From: Syngnathus acus
Taxonomy: Eukaryota > Chordata > Actinopteri > Syngnathiformes > Syngnathidae
Assembly (NCBI RefSeq): GCF_901709675.1
Contig: NC_051088.1
Span: 20,618,693 to 20,682,692 of the forward strand
Direction: 5' to 3'
Length of the DNA: 64,000 nucleotides
Shown: positions 49,730-62,871 of the stretch, in pieces
How the letters are laid out: each line of letters begins with the position of its first letter
Numbering within the stretch: position 1 is the stretch's first letter
Translations under genes and position numbers: made by a program
Notes under the pieces: generated by a model
What the model was told of the DNA's origin: nothing
Database searches by the model: none
The model's input: the letters and a program-made list of their open reading frames with translations, nothing else

Positions 49730-51469
49730 CTATCATAATCATGAAAGAAAATGGCGCAGGAGGGGTTGGTACATCCAACTCAGAGTTCTGATGTTGGGGG
49801 TTAGAATCGTGGCTCCGGCTCCAGGGACGTTAGCATGTTCTAAAACTATTACCTAATCTAAGACACTAAATTGTCCATATGTGTGAATGCTTGATCTTTT
49901 TGGGAGCACAGCAGTAGATAGGGCTTGAGTAGTGTTGAGTCACTTGTGAATGAGTCATTCCAAAGACCAAATGGAATAATTTAAAGAACTGATTAATTCA
50001 TTACTTAGTTCAGTTGAGCGCAAGCAAGTGCCGCACCAGAATATTCCCCACACACAGCGCAACTCACAAAGATGGGGGCCGCCAGTGGGGTGCAGGGTTC
50101 ATGGTCACCTCTGTCAAGATTTGTCTTAACATGAAACTGGCCTACTGTCCAAGAATAATTGGGGAACACTCTCCAAGAGAATTGCGCCAAATCAGTTGAT
50201 CGCCAAGTCCTACACTGAAAGTTCGGTCACTGGGTTGGGAAAAAAAATAGCACAGAGCAACAACTTCTGCTGCTCCTTTGAGAACCAGAAAAAAATACAT
50301 TAATGTGCACCACCATAGTAAGTGTCCTGCAAACAATTGATTGTGTATCCCACTTCTCATCCAGAGTCAGTTGCACTAGGTCTCATTTAGCTCACGTGAC
50401 CCTCAACAGGGTAAGTGGTACAGAATTGATAGAAGAAAGCACACTGTTGGAAAAGTTGACGATGAAACACTTCCAAATATTTGGCCAGAATTGTTACTAA
50501 TTAAATATTCAGTGAACAAAATACTACTCAGTGTAGAAACGTTCTTGGCATTTCTTGAAAATAACACCTGCGAAAGTGACTTATGTTTACTTGTCCAAGA
50601 CAATCATTGAAAGGGGACAGTCTGAACTCTTCTGATTCCAGGAGTTTCCCCCCAGGGCTGACGAGTGTAATTTAAAAGAGGTTAAGGACAGAGGTTTGTT
50701 GGAGGGCAGGCACGTTCTGTCTGTTCCAGTTATCTTTCCATAACCTCATCCAAGAACTACAAACTAAATTGTGCTCGAAAGAGCTAATGAAAGGCATCTC
50801 TCTCATTCTAGTATGAAAAATTCATGGATGATGAAAACCACAGAAGCTATGTGTTTAGAATTCTGATGCAGCGTTATAGTTGTTCAAAGGAAGTTGAAGG
50901 TTGAACACAGTCCATGCCAGGAATTTGGTCAACATTTTGATCTGTTTGTTAAAAGTAACCGTTTTTCCTTTTTGGGTTAGTGAACCACTACACCGTCACT
51001 GACCTAGCATATGATGAATTTAAAATTGCAATGGGCAGTCAGTAAGCACAAAAAATGCATCATGGCTGCCCAGTTTCCAAAGTGTAAAACCTCAATGGTG
51101 TTCAACTTTGCTAGATGTCTCGATTGACTGCTCACCCATCAAGTGCGGTAAATAAAAATCACACAATCTTTCTGAATATATGTTTGTGAGGGCAACATTC
51201 TGCACTTTCAACAATACAATACGTTTCTCAGCCAATGGCATGATCAGCAAGGCCAGACGAATATCCAGAGCAAAATAATTACTTTGATGGGGCACCCAAA
51301 GCACGATCAAGTTAAAGCCAAAAGGAAAGCAATATTGGAGCCTTAGTTTTAGTGAATGGTGTTAACCAACATTAGCTTCTGATAACGTCGCGATAATGGC
51401 TAATTTCGACAAATCTTCTGAAATGTTTTTTGTTTATTTGACAGGAGGATTGTACTTCCATGAACGTTT
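49173..51469. other. No supported gene
   Basis: Apart from the stop-poor segment and a decayed SINE fragment at 49760-49900, the sequence is unique and AT-rich with no recognisable coding content. Confidence 0.35.
49760..49900 (+). mobile_element. Decayed SINE-A fragment
   Basis: GGTTGGTACATCCAACTCAG, a TTAGAATCGTGGCTCC B-box region, GTTAGCATGTTCT and CACTAAATTGTCCATATGTG follow the family's order with many substitutions. Confidence 0.4.
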
Positions 51470-51477
51470 CTGTAGAT
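51470..51477. repeat. Target-site duplication, left copy
   Basis: CTGTAGAT, repeated exactly at 51833-51840. Confidence 0.8.
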
Positions 51478-51832
51478 CACAGATGTCAAACTCAAGGCCC
51501 GGGGGCCAGATACGGCCCGCCACATCATTTTACGTGGCCCACGAAGACAAATTGTGCATCAGATTCGTGTGGCATTACTAGAATTGCAAACTGTCTTCAC
51601 TTTTAATATCTTTTTTTAAATATTTGACCAGTTTTTACTCGTCTGATTTGAAAACGAGTTATTTGTCAGTTTGTTTTGTAGCTTTATAATATATATAAAT
51701 ATATATTATAATATATAATAGTATATAATATGAGGTGCTCATACATTTATTTGGGTTGACAGTCATAATAGCCCTCTGAAAGAAGCTGTGACTACAATGC
51801 GGCCCGCGAAAGAAATTTGTTTGACACCCCTG
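51478..51832 (+). mobile_element. 355-bp non-autonomous hAT element
   Basis: The left end is CACAGATGTCAAACTCAAGG; the right end, reversed, is CAGGGGTGTCAAACAAATTT. Both ends carry CA..G.TGTCAAAC. Perfect 8-bp CTGTAGAT copies flank it. GGCCCGGGGGCCAGATACGG near the left and GCGGCCCGCGAAAG near the right are the known hallmarks of this abundant vertebrate element. The interior is AT-rich and encodes nothing. Confidence 0.85.
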
Positions 51833-51840
51833 CTGTAGAT
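51833..51840. repeat. Target-site duplication, right copy
   Basis: CTGTAGAT, identical to 51470-51477. Confidence 0.8.
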
Positions 51841-54800
51841 GCACCATAATTAGTTAAGGGGCTAATTTTCATCTGTCGTCCCCGAGGCAAGGTGTGTGAA
51901 GTGTCTTTGCCTAAGGACACAATGACACGTGGCTTGGACAGACAAGCCTCCGGTTTCTGAACAATTCGTTCTACTGCCTGAGCCAGAGCTGCCACATAAA
52001 GGCCTGCCTTTCAGCATCCACTCTAATTCATCCCAAAGTTCTATTCAGCACAGCCAAATTCATCAACAACAAATCATTGCATGCATGTTTTTGTTTTGTT
52101 TTTTGCCAATGTGTGCCAATGATTTAATTGTATTTAGTCTAAGGACATTGTTTTCCACACCCTGGCCCCGGTTCCGCGAGTAGAGGCAAACTTAGGCCAC
52201 CATGAACATTCAGTGCCAAGCAAGGTGGAAGAAGAGATCACAACATCTTTGCTTGATGGGTATATTTTTGACAGAAAGAGTCAGGGTAATTAAAAAATGT
52301 TTTTTTAGGAACATTCTGTACCATAGCAGATCGAGGACTATCTGTGATTTAAATGACAGCAAAAAGGAGTAACTGAACTGTTTCTCATTAAGGATTAGAT
52401 TTGACTCCAATCCACAAACAATGAGGGCAATCTCCTCATTTCATGAACCGCGTTTTACTCCTTTGACGGGGATGGGAGTGATAACTTGATTCGTGCAAAG
52501 AGAACAGACAACAAGATCAAGCTGTGACTGAGGAAGAACAGAACTGTATATTCGCTGTTGCGCAAAAGCAGAAACTCTTTCCAGTTAAATGCCTGAAATA
52601 CTAGCACATCCGAGAAATAACAACAGCTGGACGCCAAAGTCAAAGCAATAAAACACTACATGCCCGCACACACATACACACACGCACTCATAATGCATAC
52701 AACCACATATTCAAATCAGACGGGTGGGGAAAATAATGTGTCTCTGGCCCCAAAATTCCAGTGCAAAGTTAGGTTCAGGTAACTTACAGTACAAGGTCAA
52801 CCTCTGTTTTCATGTCTGATTTCTCCCTCCATTCGTCACGGCCTCATGTGCGTAGATGAATTGTAAGCAATGAGGAGGTACTGACGTTGGATAGATTCCT
52901 GACGTCAGATAGATTTTTTTTTCTGGACTGTAATTTCTGTTGTAACAGTGTAACTGGGTTATGTGTCGTTTTGTTATTGTTTCCCTTGAGGGCTTGTACC
53001 AATGTTCTATTCCATTGATTGCTTTTATTTCCCGGTTAATAAAACGAGCACTCTGTTTGTGATCTCAAGTGCGGAGAAAGATCGTGAGTGAGCGAGGACG
53101 CTGTTCCTGTTTTGATTTCAAATTCAGACTTGCAATAGCTGTCTTCCGGTTGTTAATAAATAAGTTCACCAAAACATCGGTAATGCAGAGTTGCTGCTAC
53201 AATACGTAAATGTAGCATTTTTTCGGCCGGTGCATTTTTCTGTATCCTCCGGAGCGACTTATAGTCCAAAAAAATACCTTATTCCTTGATGGTTTAATAT
53301 TAAATACAATCGGACCCTTAAAAGGTGCGTAATACACAATCACCAGTATAGAGTTGAATTAAATGCCCTTGTGTGGTAGAAACGATGGCGGTGCTGCCTC
53401 GAGACGCAATGTGTATCTTATAGGCCCTGTGCTGAAGCAACGTTTCCCACAACAATAAAACCACTAGAACATCCAGTCAGAAAGTACAGCACATAAGGTT
53501 TCATGTTTCTGCTCATCGTCAGCTGGCTTGCGTCACGTACATGATCTGAAACAGCAGGGCACTCGCGCTCAAGAAGACACTGAAGTCGCACTGAGCCAGG
53601 GCATGCATGGTATAATCATTTAAAGGTGCTGAACTATCGTTGCCAAAATGAACAAATTACACGTCCCACCGGAGCCTGCCGCCGGATGGACCACGCTTAC
53701 AGTCGGTGAAAATGTGTCTTTCTGTTGAGTCATACCATTGACGTACATTTTATGTAATATGATCTGTTGTTAAAAGCAGTTTGGCTTCTTGTTCAGTGGT
53801 ATCCACTAAATCAAAGCACATGTGAGCGATACAACTAAATCCAAGAGTTTCTTCTTTTTTAATTGGACAAACAGTGCTTGGGTAGAACAATGGCTGTTTT
53901 TTCTGATAGTTGGGGTATGTGTGAAAACATAACAATTAACAGAAGAAAATACAGCAATAAACTGCCACTAATGTGATCTGATCCCATGGTCAGTAAATAA
54001 TGACTTAGAAGGGGCCTTGTTAAACCAAATTATACCAGTTTCCCATCTCATTTACCAGTAAGTCGACAGGGTCAACCTTGAGATGTGGTCCGATTGGCAG
54101 AGAAGGTTGTGATGATGTCCATATAGACTTCCCAGCACTGGAGGAGGTAGCATGGCGCCACGTTCAAAGTGCTCACTTGTTGGTGTGGAATGTTTGGCCG
54201 GTAAGGTGAGTTCGTTTGATGTTTGTGTGTTTCTTGGAGTAAAAATAGCCGTGCAGCCCAGGTGGGCGAGTGGGTACCAGACACCATGATAGTGCTACCA
54301 GGTGTACCAAGCTGTGGGATCAGAAGGGATTTGGATGCAGATGGCATATCCAGAGTTCTGGTATCACAACTCAATGTGAGTTTTTTTTTCTCGCTCACAT
54401 GACTTTGAGGTCTAATTGCATAAGTGTTCTTTTTATAAATACATTTTTTTGAACGTTTCATCCTTAGAATTGTATATGCCAAAACTCCTACTTGGTAGAC
54501 TGTGGTGTATTTGTTAAATGCATTAAACACATATTGCATTCAAGTATCAACATGTTTGGTAAACTGTGAAAACTACTCCAACTTAGCGTACAATACTACA
54601 ACTCATTATCTTACATTTTATTATATAATGTCATATTGCATGCACATTTTTACATGGTCAACATAACAAAGAGGACAATTTACTTTTGCATCATTACTAA
54701 CATCATCATGTTTTTCTCCAAGACCCACTTAATGGGTGTCTTCACTTTTTTTAATGATCAATTCAATTCTCAATTACCCCGGTTATATCCAGTTATGTTT

Positions 54801-57602
54801 GAAAGGCAGAAACAGAAGAGTACAAACACTTTGTGAGCTATCTCGCCTGGACCAAATTTGACAAAATAATCTGCCTGAATAGTTCATCTTAAGCCTGTGT
54901 TCTAGAGAAATTGATGAGTAGCAAAAGGAATTAGGTGTGCCTTGCTACAACTCAGTAAATAATGGTCAGCATCACCCCGAAGCGATTACTTTCTTGAAAT
55001 GTAATGTTGACTCAACTTCACTTGTTGTTGTTGTTTTTGCGACATACTTGAGATTTACTGACTATGTCTTGCACATGTGACTTGACTTCAGGTAGTAATA
55101 CACAAAAAGCACTCATGCCAACCAAGGATTAGACAATTCGAGCCAATCAACAGTGGTTCAGTTTATATAGGGAACAACACCACAGAAAAAAAAGAGTCTA
55201 CAAGGAAGGCCTGCAAGGCACTTCTGTTAGAAGATTTCATGGACCGTAGTCGCACTTGTCAAAGCAGCCCGCTTCATCCCTCACAAATAACCACATATGA
55301 TATTCTCACATACGTGCACACGTTCACGTAGACACGCTTATGTCGGGAGAGACTTCAAATAGTATGTATGTCAACGCTGCAAAACCAAGTACACAGTATC
55401 TAGATGTAGCGTGGAACATAAACACGGCGGCCTGTTCAATCGGAGGCATTGTATTTTACCTTGGACGTCAGTTGTTTGAGTGGCGCCAACTTTCACACTT
55501 TGTCACGAGAATCATCAACATTGCACCAAAAGAACACAAGAAGCGGCATTACGGTGTGTTAATGCGCATGTGTGCATGTGTGTGCGCCTGTGAATGCTCG
55601 TGTGTAAATCTTTGACAGACCTGCTGGTCAATACAGAGTAGATTCTCGGAAGGGGTGCCTCTGAAAGGTCAGTGCGTAAGGTCACCTCGTGTGTGAGCAC
55701 CTCGTTCTCGTCTACAAACTTTGTAATTTCCTGGTACCATAATCGGTTCAACCATGGCTCGAAAACTGAAATGTATTTATTTGATTTGTTTTCATCGTAA
55801 TACCAAGACACTGATTTACTATCCGAAATAGGGGCCACTAAATTCCATCTTCACTTACGAAACATGTGACCTAAGTGTGTGAATCACTAAAGAAAGAAAT
55901 AATTACAGCAATTAAATGGGAAATTGGGCAATCGGACCTGCAGAGCAAATTCCGACAATATTTGCATCAAAGCAGCGTGCAATCTTTCCTGGTTAAAAAG
56001 TGAAGACAGCAGCACCATTATGCTCTTGCAGTCTTTCAGTCGAGTGCATGGCCATGTAAAAAGAGATACCTGCAAACACATGCACAGACTCATCCCATAG
56101 AAGTACACAGAGCGAAGCACTGACTTATGTGTACCGCTGCTTTCACACAGCTACACCTGGTGAAGTGACATCACAGCCATGCTCTGTGTTTCATTGTGTA
56201 CACAACACTCGTGAGATCAAAGGGTCAAACAGAACTCAGCTTGAGGGCAAACCAAAAAATAGCTTCAAGTTTGCTTAGGTCAGAGGTCAGACACCTTGAT
56301 TACCTCATCTTGGATGGATGCCGTTTTTGCTTGCAGCGCACACAACATTTTCCTGCCTCCATGGTGATGGTGTGCGTTTGCACACAGTATGCATTCACAC
56401 ATACGCACTTTCCAAGAAGCTTGTTAAAGAAGCAGTACTACCCTGTACCATGGACCGTAAGGATCAAATTGGGCCTTGGGCATGCTGGTATTTGCCATGG
56501 TAACGCCATGCTCTTTCCTCCAAATGTACCAAATCATTGTGCTGACAATGTTGATATATTCCTCCTGACAATCAAGATGAAGGGAAGACTGGATGGCAGC
56601 ATGACAAAGATGTTTTTAATGCTCGGGGTTGATAATGGACAACACAGTCTTTGTTTGTACTTAAATGGAGTTTGGGCAGGTTGAATCATCATGCACAGAA
56701 TTAAATATACAAGCTAATAACACCAAACAACAAACCAACACGTGTCATTGCAATTGCCAAGTGAAGGTAAGATGACCCTCCCGTCAAAAGGTGATCCAGG
56801 GCTCTTATGGCTGCTGGGAAATGAGATTGTTCCCATTACCCTTCCCACATTGGGCTTTTGCCATTTCTTGTCCATCATAACGACAGGCATGGGGAATGAA
56901 CACCTACTGTCTCTAAGGCAACATCTGCAATCCAATGTCAAAACAAAAAAAGCGCTGAACACTGCGTTCTTAAACAGACACATAGTAAAACTACAAACTC
57001 CAAATCCAGTGCAGTCGTAAACATGAGTGCTGTCAAGTGATTTAATTCAAAAAAATAAATATATTGCACAATTTTGCATCATGTATTGCATTTTTCTACT
57101 TCTACTATTTTTTTTACGAGACTTGCAACAAATAGTTATTTGAGTAATAACTTTGAATTATTGTATATGCATCAAATGGGAAGTATATTTATATTCAAGA
57201 ACTGTTTAATAGCTTGTTTTGTTCCAATTCTTCTGTAAACTACATATGTTGAACCAAATGATGAAAACTGACTCAGCTTTACTGGCATTTTTCTTATACT
57301 CTTATCATAGAAACTATTTTCAAAACTTCACACTTAAAGGTTTAATTTTAAGCTCACAAGCACCACACATCAAGCCTTTCTCAACTTTCCCAGTCATTTG
57401 GTTTCCCATGTTTCAAAAAGGCATCATATTAAGGCTTTGAAAATGATTGTATTGCATTTTTATATATATATTGCAAAATGTCCTTTCATTTAAATTGGGG
57501 TTTTTAGTTCATCGCATGCCTTGATAACCTAATGTTGGTACAGTGGTAATCATAGGACCCCCTGTAGTATGATATAAAATAGAAACATAGATTACACCTC
57601 CC
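51841..57602. other. Unique DNA, no supported gene
   Basis: Holds a transposon-derived fragment at 53215-53282 and two longish frames, 54072-54539 (minus, 155 codons) and 56196-56684 (plus, 162 codons, starting at TTG). Neither shows a known domain, and both lengths are expected by chance in a window this size. Confidence 0.35.
53215..53282 (+). mobile_element. Fragment of a dispersed element
   Basis: CATTTTTTCGGCCGGTGC, TCCTCCGGAGCGACTTATAG and TCCAAAAAAATACCTTA form the terminus of a repeat I recognise from fish genomes. The remainder and the class are not determined. Confidence 0.45.
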
Positions 57603-58070
57603 ATCTCACCCGCAAGGCGACCACGATTGTGTGATGTGAGTCATCCCGCTCACTCTTTGTTTGATCTTCTGCCCTCTGGGAAGAGGTACAAGAGCCTGCG
57701 CGCCCGCACCACCAGACTCACCAAAAGCTTCATACTCCAGGCTGTTAGGATCCGGAACTCTCTCCCCCCTTCTGCGTAGCGTCCTGTACTTTTGCGCTAT
57801 ATTCTGACTGTCTGCTGTAGGCACACTTGCTCCATTTTTGCTCCTCTTATTTATTATGTTATTTGTTTATTTATTATTTATTCATCACTCTTATTTATTC
57901 ATTGTTTGTGCCTTCTTGTTTTTATTGTTTTGTGTTGTTTACTTGTATGTATATTGTGTACTATGTCTTGTCACCGTGGGAACGTAATTTCGATTTCTTT
58001 GCGTGTCTTGGCATGTGAAGAAATTGACAATAAAGCAGACTTTGACTTTTGACTTTGACTACAGAGTACT
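57603..58070 (+). pseudogene. LINE 3' end, copy 2 (RT C-terminus, 3'-UTR, tail)
   Basis: An open stretch 57603-57779 gives RLCDVSHPAHSLFDLLPSGK then RYKSLRARTTRL and SFILQAVRIRNSLPPS before a stop. This is the familiar C-terminus of a fish non-LTR retrotransposon polyprotein (H..F.LLPSG.RY.S.R.RT.R...SF...A). The A/T-rich 3'-UTR ends CACCGTGGGAACG, ATTGACAATAAAGCAGACTT and a TTGACTTT repeat. It is 5'-truncated. The clade is perhaps CR1/Rex1-like, not certain. It is the same family as 9177-9420. Confidence 0.75.
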
Positions 58071-58392
58071 CTTTAATGAGGTGACATACATATTAATTCC
58101 AAATAATAGTAATTCCACCATATAACAAGAATAAAAAAAACTTGAGACACAAAAAACTCTTAAATGATACCAAAATGTTTATTTGGAACGCATGGTCATG
58201 CCTGAAGAACTTTTATCGGTCTGACTTGCCCATATGTCTACAAACCTGAAGAACTGGAATTGGACAAATGAAAGTCTGGCGCCATCACATTTTGCCAACA
58301 CATATATACAGCTACACTAACTACATTTAGAGCGGCGCTTAGGAAAATCTTGGGCTACTTTTTCCTTTTGTTGTGTTTTTTGGAAACTCCAG

Positions 58393-58448
58393 AGAATCCA
58401 AGAATGACAAGGACGAAGGGAGCTCCTTTGAGCCGCAGGAGATGAAAG
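58393..58448 (+). CDS. Candidate exon, part 1 of a phase-compatible pair (low confidence)
   Basis: A T-rich tract and CTCCAG precede it, and AAAG|GTGGTG follows (a weak donor). Only one of three frames is open. After one base it reads ESKNDKDEGSSFEPQEMK and leaves one base over, giving a charged, low-complexity segment. The next candidate at 58630 is open only in the frame that this phase requires. I recognise no gene. Confidence 0.25.
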
Positions 58449-58629
58449 GTGGTGTGAGGAAGAAAGAGGCCACACGTCGGCCAGGCTCAGCCTCTGTGAT
58501 CACAGAGGCCCTGCGGCAAAAACTCCCAACAATGGCCCCTGTGTGCGCGCGTCAAGCTCAGATAATGAGGCGGCCTACTCTTTGTTTCCTCTCTTGCCCC
58601 CTTGTTGCTGTTCTTCCATCCCTTCTCAG

Positions 58630-58680
58630 CTGCTCTCTTTGAGAGCCCTCCTCAGATGAAAGAGGAAAAGATAAGCGTAG
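58630..58680 (+). CDS. Candidate exon, part 2 of a phase-compatible pair (low confidence)
   Basis: A 45-base pyrimidine tract ending CTTCTCAG precedes it and TAG|GTAAGAGT follows. Both are strong signals. The only open frame uses two bases from the start and reads ALFESPPQMKEEKISV. Reading through the donor instead gives GKSTGNGKKSGAK and a stop at 58719, so this could alternatively be a terminal exon. The product is unknown. Confidence 0.3.
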
Positions 58681-59922
58681 GTAAGAGTACAGGAAATGGA
58701 AAAAAAAGCGGAGCCAAGTGATAAGAGGGAAGACAATGAGGTCTTTGATAGCATGGTAAGTCTCCCTACCTCTATGTGTGTGTGTGTCTGATTTGTGCAT
58801 TCATACCCCCCTTTTACACACAAAAAAAAAAAATCACAAACTAACCAATGCAAATTTGTTTTACCAGTCATCTCCACTGTCCTCTTTGTGGTTCAAAATA
58901 AAATGACTAAAAAGAGTTACAAAACGCGCACAAACACACGTTTTTGTCGTTAGAGCACTTTTGCTTTGCTGACTGCCCTGTCCCTGCCGGGTGTGGTTTT
59001 CCAATCTGACCTGCTTTAGTCATTATCGTCTCAACCCAGTGGACCCTGCAAAAGTCTTTCTACCAAACATCCACCTGCTGTCACCGTGAGAGATCGCAAG
59101 AGGACTCGTGTGAGTGTGCATGTGAAAATGTGACCAAATTTCCCAAAAGGGCCATCAAAAATGTTATCTCATTCGAATATAAGTGAGAGAGAACATGGGA
59201 GGGCACCTCCGAGAAAGAATGCATGAGAAACTCAGAGACTTAGGGTCCTGCCAAAAGTCGAAAATAAACCTGCACCTCTATGGGATAGAATTTAATATAT
59301 GACCCTGGAAAAGGAATAAAGAGTTATCTTGCAGCCCTGTGACGACGCCTCTGTGGTACATTTGTGCAGATCGTATCTTTGTTGGCAGAAATAGACACCG
59401 ACCATGTTCCTACATAAAGCCATTTTGGATCGTGGCCGCATGATATGATGGCCCTGCCAGAACCATCACCAACCAGTACATTCATGATGTAATATGATCA
59501 CTTTCAATGATTTGTACATATTTTCTTGTATTATTTAAGCCCTTGAGAAAATATTACTCCTTTTTGCCTTGTTCTATTTTTCTTTGCAGTAATTAGTTAA
59601 TCAGTTAACCCTGCAAAGTGTACCCATAGACCCGACTGTGCTGACTGTGATTCTGCCACCATCAACTTTTTGGGGCACAATTCATATGAAGCTAAAAAAG
59701 ATTCATGTGTGACCAGCTGGACTTTTGGATTTGGCCTGGAAAGTGCAGAAGTTAGGCACTTAGAGTTGATTCCTCATGATAATTATTCATTGTGGAGTTT
59801 ATGCTTATTTTGTAAACTATATGTCAATATTTATATCCAAGAAGAAGCTGGAAAAAGAAGCAAGGTCCGTCCTGCACAGGAATTCCAAGAGAACTGCCCT
59901 ACTTTTAAATAATGGACTCACT

Positions 59923-59937
59923 TTTGCCCCCTGCTGT
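59923..59937 (-). promoter_or_regulatory. CTCF-like motif, minus strand
   Basis: On the minus strand ACAGCAGGGGGCAAA matches the CTCF core at 12 of 15 positions, with the central CAGGGGGC intact. No binding evidence. Confidence 0.3.
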
Positions 59938-60046
59938 TTGGTCAGGCAATATTCGCTGTCATTATGTAGTACCGGTGCTGACCTTTGGGGGGCAGGCAAA
60001 GCTATCGAATGCAGTCTGTGACTGACGCCTGGAGTTTGGATTCTGC

Positions 60047-60061
60047 ACAGCAGGTGGCGCC
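60047..60061 (+). promoter_or_regulatory. CTCF-like motif, plus strand
   Basis: ACAGCAGGTGGCGCC fits the CTCF core at 14 of 15 positions. Together with 59923-59937 it makes a divergently oriented pair about 110 bp apart. Confidence 0.4.
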
Positions 60062-61867
60062 AAGTGTAACTATATCCCGATTCTTACTCCATCTTGTAGC
60101 ACAGGCTGACTGACGTAAGGTTAAGGGGTGCTGAGCATAAGTCATTGACACATGACTGACATTCACACCTCCACACAACTGAGTTGTCAGTGACTCTTAA
60201 CTTTCATATTGTTAGACTGTCATATAAAGCCCAATTGAATCTAGAATATTCTTGTTGAAAAGCAACAGTGTGCCATGGTGTTGGCTCACTCCAGTTCATA
60301 ATAACTTCACATTCCAGTTTGTTTGGGGTCATGGGAATGGATTTCGGTCATTCATTTTTTTTCTTTTGTCAAAATTCATATACTTTGGATTTTGCAACCA
60401 TTCTTTTATCTCCTTAATTCCAGGCCATTTTCACTCTGGCTTTTGTTAGCTGTGTAATCATCTTTCCTTCCACGGCATCAAAGACGAGTCAGAGACTGTG
60501 TGAACTCTCTTGGTTTATCAGCAGCCCTTCCTCTCCTCTTATCGTCATCTGAGGCTCTGTCTTTTCTCTTATGACTCTCGAAAAACTTTGCGCACTTATG
60601 TAGGCATCCTGCCATTTTTTTTGGTCACCCCTTTCCCCCATTTTTTATGTCAACGTCCTGGTGTGACCCTCTGGTTGAGTCATGTGAGGATCTCTTGCCA
60701 GAACATGCAATCCCAGTTCTTCATATTTCACAGATAATCTCTGGATTCATCCTTGTTTTTTGTACTCTGTTAGGGTAATTCATTTTGAAGGCTCTTGTGT
60801 GTAGAAAATTTAATATTCCTGTTAGGCGCAATGATAATCCTTGTCAGCATCCTTCATATTTTCGAAAACTCGTCAATTCAGACAATTTTAAAAAGAGATA
60901 CACTCGCACTCACTGTCTTGGGCATTCCTCGACACAGAGGAAAGGAAAGACGAGGACATTTTCAGAGAAATCCAAACAGAGGAGGTGGGTTTTATCTGGC
61001 CTCTGAGTCAACACTTTGACTTCCTATGACCGTTGCTTCACTGGCCTAATGACAGACTTGCATTGCACATTGATTTGGGTATTTTCCACTGTTTTGTGTG
61101 ATGTTGAGCACAGTTAGTTAGTAAGTCAAGATCATGAGATAGTATTTACATTGTGCCTGCTCAACTGGAAATTACCATGTTCTGTCATGGAGAAAAAAAA
61201 AAAAGCGTGAGTTGTGACTGTGCATTAGGAAGAGGTGGAAATAGTGCCCCACTAAATCTAGCTGTCTGCACTGTTTTTCCCTTCGCTGCACACTTGTGGT
61301 TAGCCATGTGCTTTTGTGGGTTTACTCCTTCACTGTTTAGGGAGGCAGTTTTTGAGTGTGTTCTGGTCTGACTTTGGAGTTTGCATTTCAAACAATATGG
61401 TGAGCATGATTGGCATCTGAAGTTAGACTTGAACATATAAAATTTGCCATGAGCATCAATTTGCCACACAAGCGTAACATCACCAGGACAATAAATCCAA
61501 ATCAAAATAATTCTGTTGGTCTATAGACAATCTGCCATGTTGTTGTACAGTACAATAGGGTGAAAGTAGATTTGAAAAAAAAAAAAGTCCTCCCTCATTA
61601 CAAATACATCATCTGATGTCATTAACCACTGGAATCTTGGTGACAGCCGGCCCATAGAGAAATTTATACAGTATCACTTTGTTTGTCACCGACTGGCCAT
61701 TAGGACATATGACTGCTACCATTGTGCTTTGGGAATGTCAGGAGCAACCAGACTATGTTGTAATTACCTCGCAGTCCATGACAATGACATCGAGTCCAAT
61801 GTCGTGGTGGTGACATAATAAATCATGACAGTATTGCTCACATGAATGAGTGCAAGACTTGTGTGAG

Positions 61868-61925
61868 TGTGTGGGGTGCAAACTCCACTCAGGAAGGCCG
61901 CAACCAGAATCGAACCCGCATACAT
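61868..61925 (-). mobile_element. SINE-A fragment, minus strand
   Basis: Reversed, it reads GCGGGTTCGATTCTGGTTGC and GAGTGGAGTTTGCACCCCAC, the B box and core of the family. Confidence 0.5.
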
Positions 61926-62039
61926 TGAATACATTTTTCTATTTTTCTAGTTTCAAGCTCAACACGTTTATTTTCTGTTTCAAGTTTTATTTTTTCAAGT
62001 ACGAGTTTTGGTTTTCAAGTACAAAACTTTTGACCCAAA

Positions 62040-62260
62040 TCTACCTCCCACATTCAAAAGTGGGAGAATTGAACCCTCTAAATTATCCTTAGGCATGATT
62101 ATGAGTGTGAATGATTGTTCATATACATAAACGTGTGCCCTGTGATTTGAGTGGCAACCAGTTCAGGTTGTCACCCGGCTACTGCCCAGAGACCATTAGG
62201 ATAGGTTCTAGCACACTTGCTACCCTCTTGAGAATATGTGGCTGAGTGGATGTGCATAGC
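62040..62260 (+). mobile_element. SINE-A fragment, plus strand
   Basis: CTCTAAATTATCCTTAGGCA, TGAGTGTGAATGATTGTTC, GTGGCAACCAGTTCAGGTTG and CACCCGGCTACTGCCCAGAG follow the 3' half of the family. The head is absent, and the orientation is opposite to the fragment 115 bp to the left. Confidence 0.6.
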
Positions 62261-62871
62261 CGCAGATGCAAACGCACCGTGAATGCACATCATACTGCTC
62301 CATGAAACTTTAACTACGACACTCCATGTGGCTACTTTTCAAGAGGCACATGCATGCCAGCCACAATTGCGTAACTGAGGCTTGTGTGAGAACTGAAGTA
62401 TTGAATATTCCAGATTTTGGGGTTCCTGCTTAAAAATCACATTGTGACCTTTTGGAAATAGCAATGATGATGCTTGGACGTTATTACTAGTTTTTTCCAC
62501 GGTAAATTGGACGACCATGAATGACAGCCCCAGCACGATGCTACAAAGGACCCCTGCATTAGACATGCTTCCATTCAAAGTTATTTATCTTTATAGGGCA
62601 GAAGATATGGCATTCCACTGTCAACTCACACATCTTTGTGAGCCTTCAGTATTCCAGGAAAAATAGAGGAAGAGGACATGATACCTCTTTTGATTTATGG
62701 GGGTAAACAAGCTCAAAATTCTGGCATGACTTCCAAATACAACGACCCTAACCTCCACCACTAACACACAAAAACAGCAGTTTATTGTGAGTGGTATGTA
62801 AAACACCTTGGCCTGGAGGGTCTGCATGTTACAATGCCAACTAACAAACCTTCAAATTCATAAGAACTTAC

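Noticed and set aside
54072-54539. 155-codon minus-strand open frame
   Set aside because: No recognisable domain, an overlapping frame is also open, and the length is expected by chance in 64 kb.
56196-56684. 162-codon plus-strand open frame
   Set aside because: It begins at a TTG, shows no domain or splice context, and is chance-level in length.
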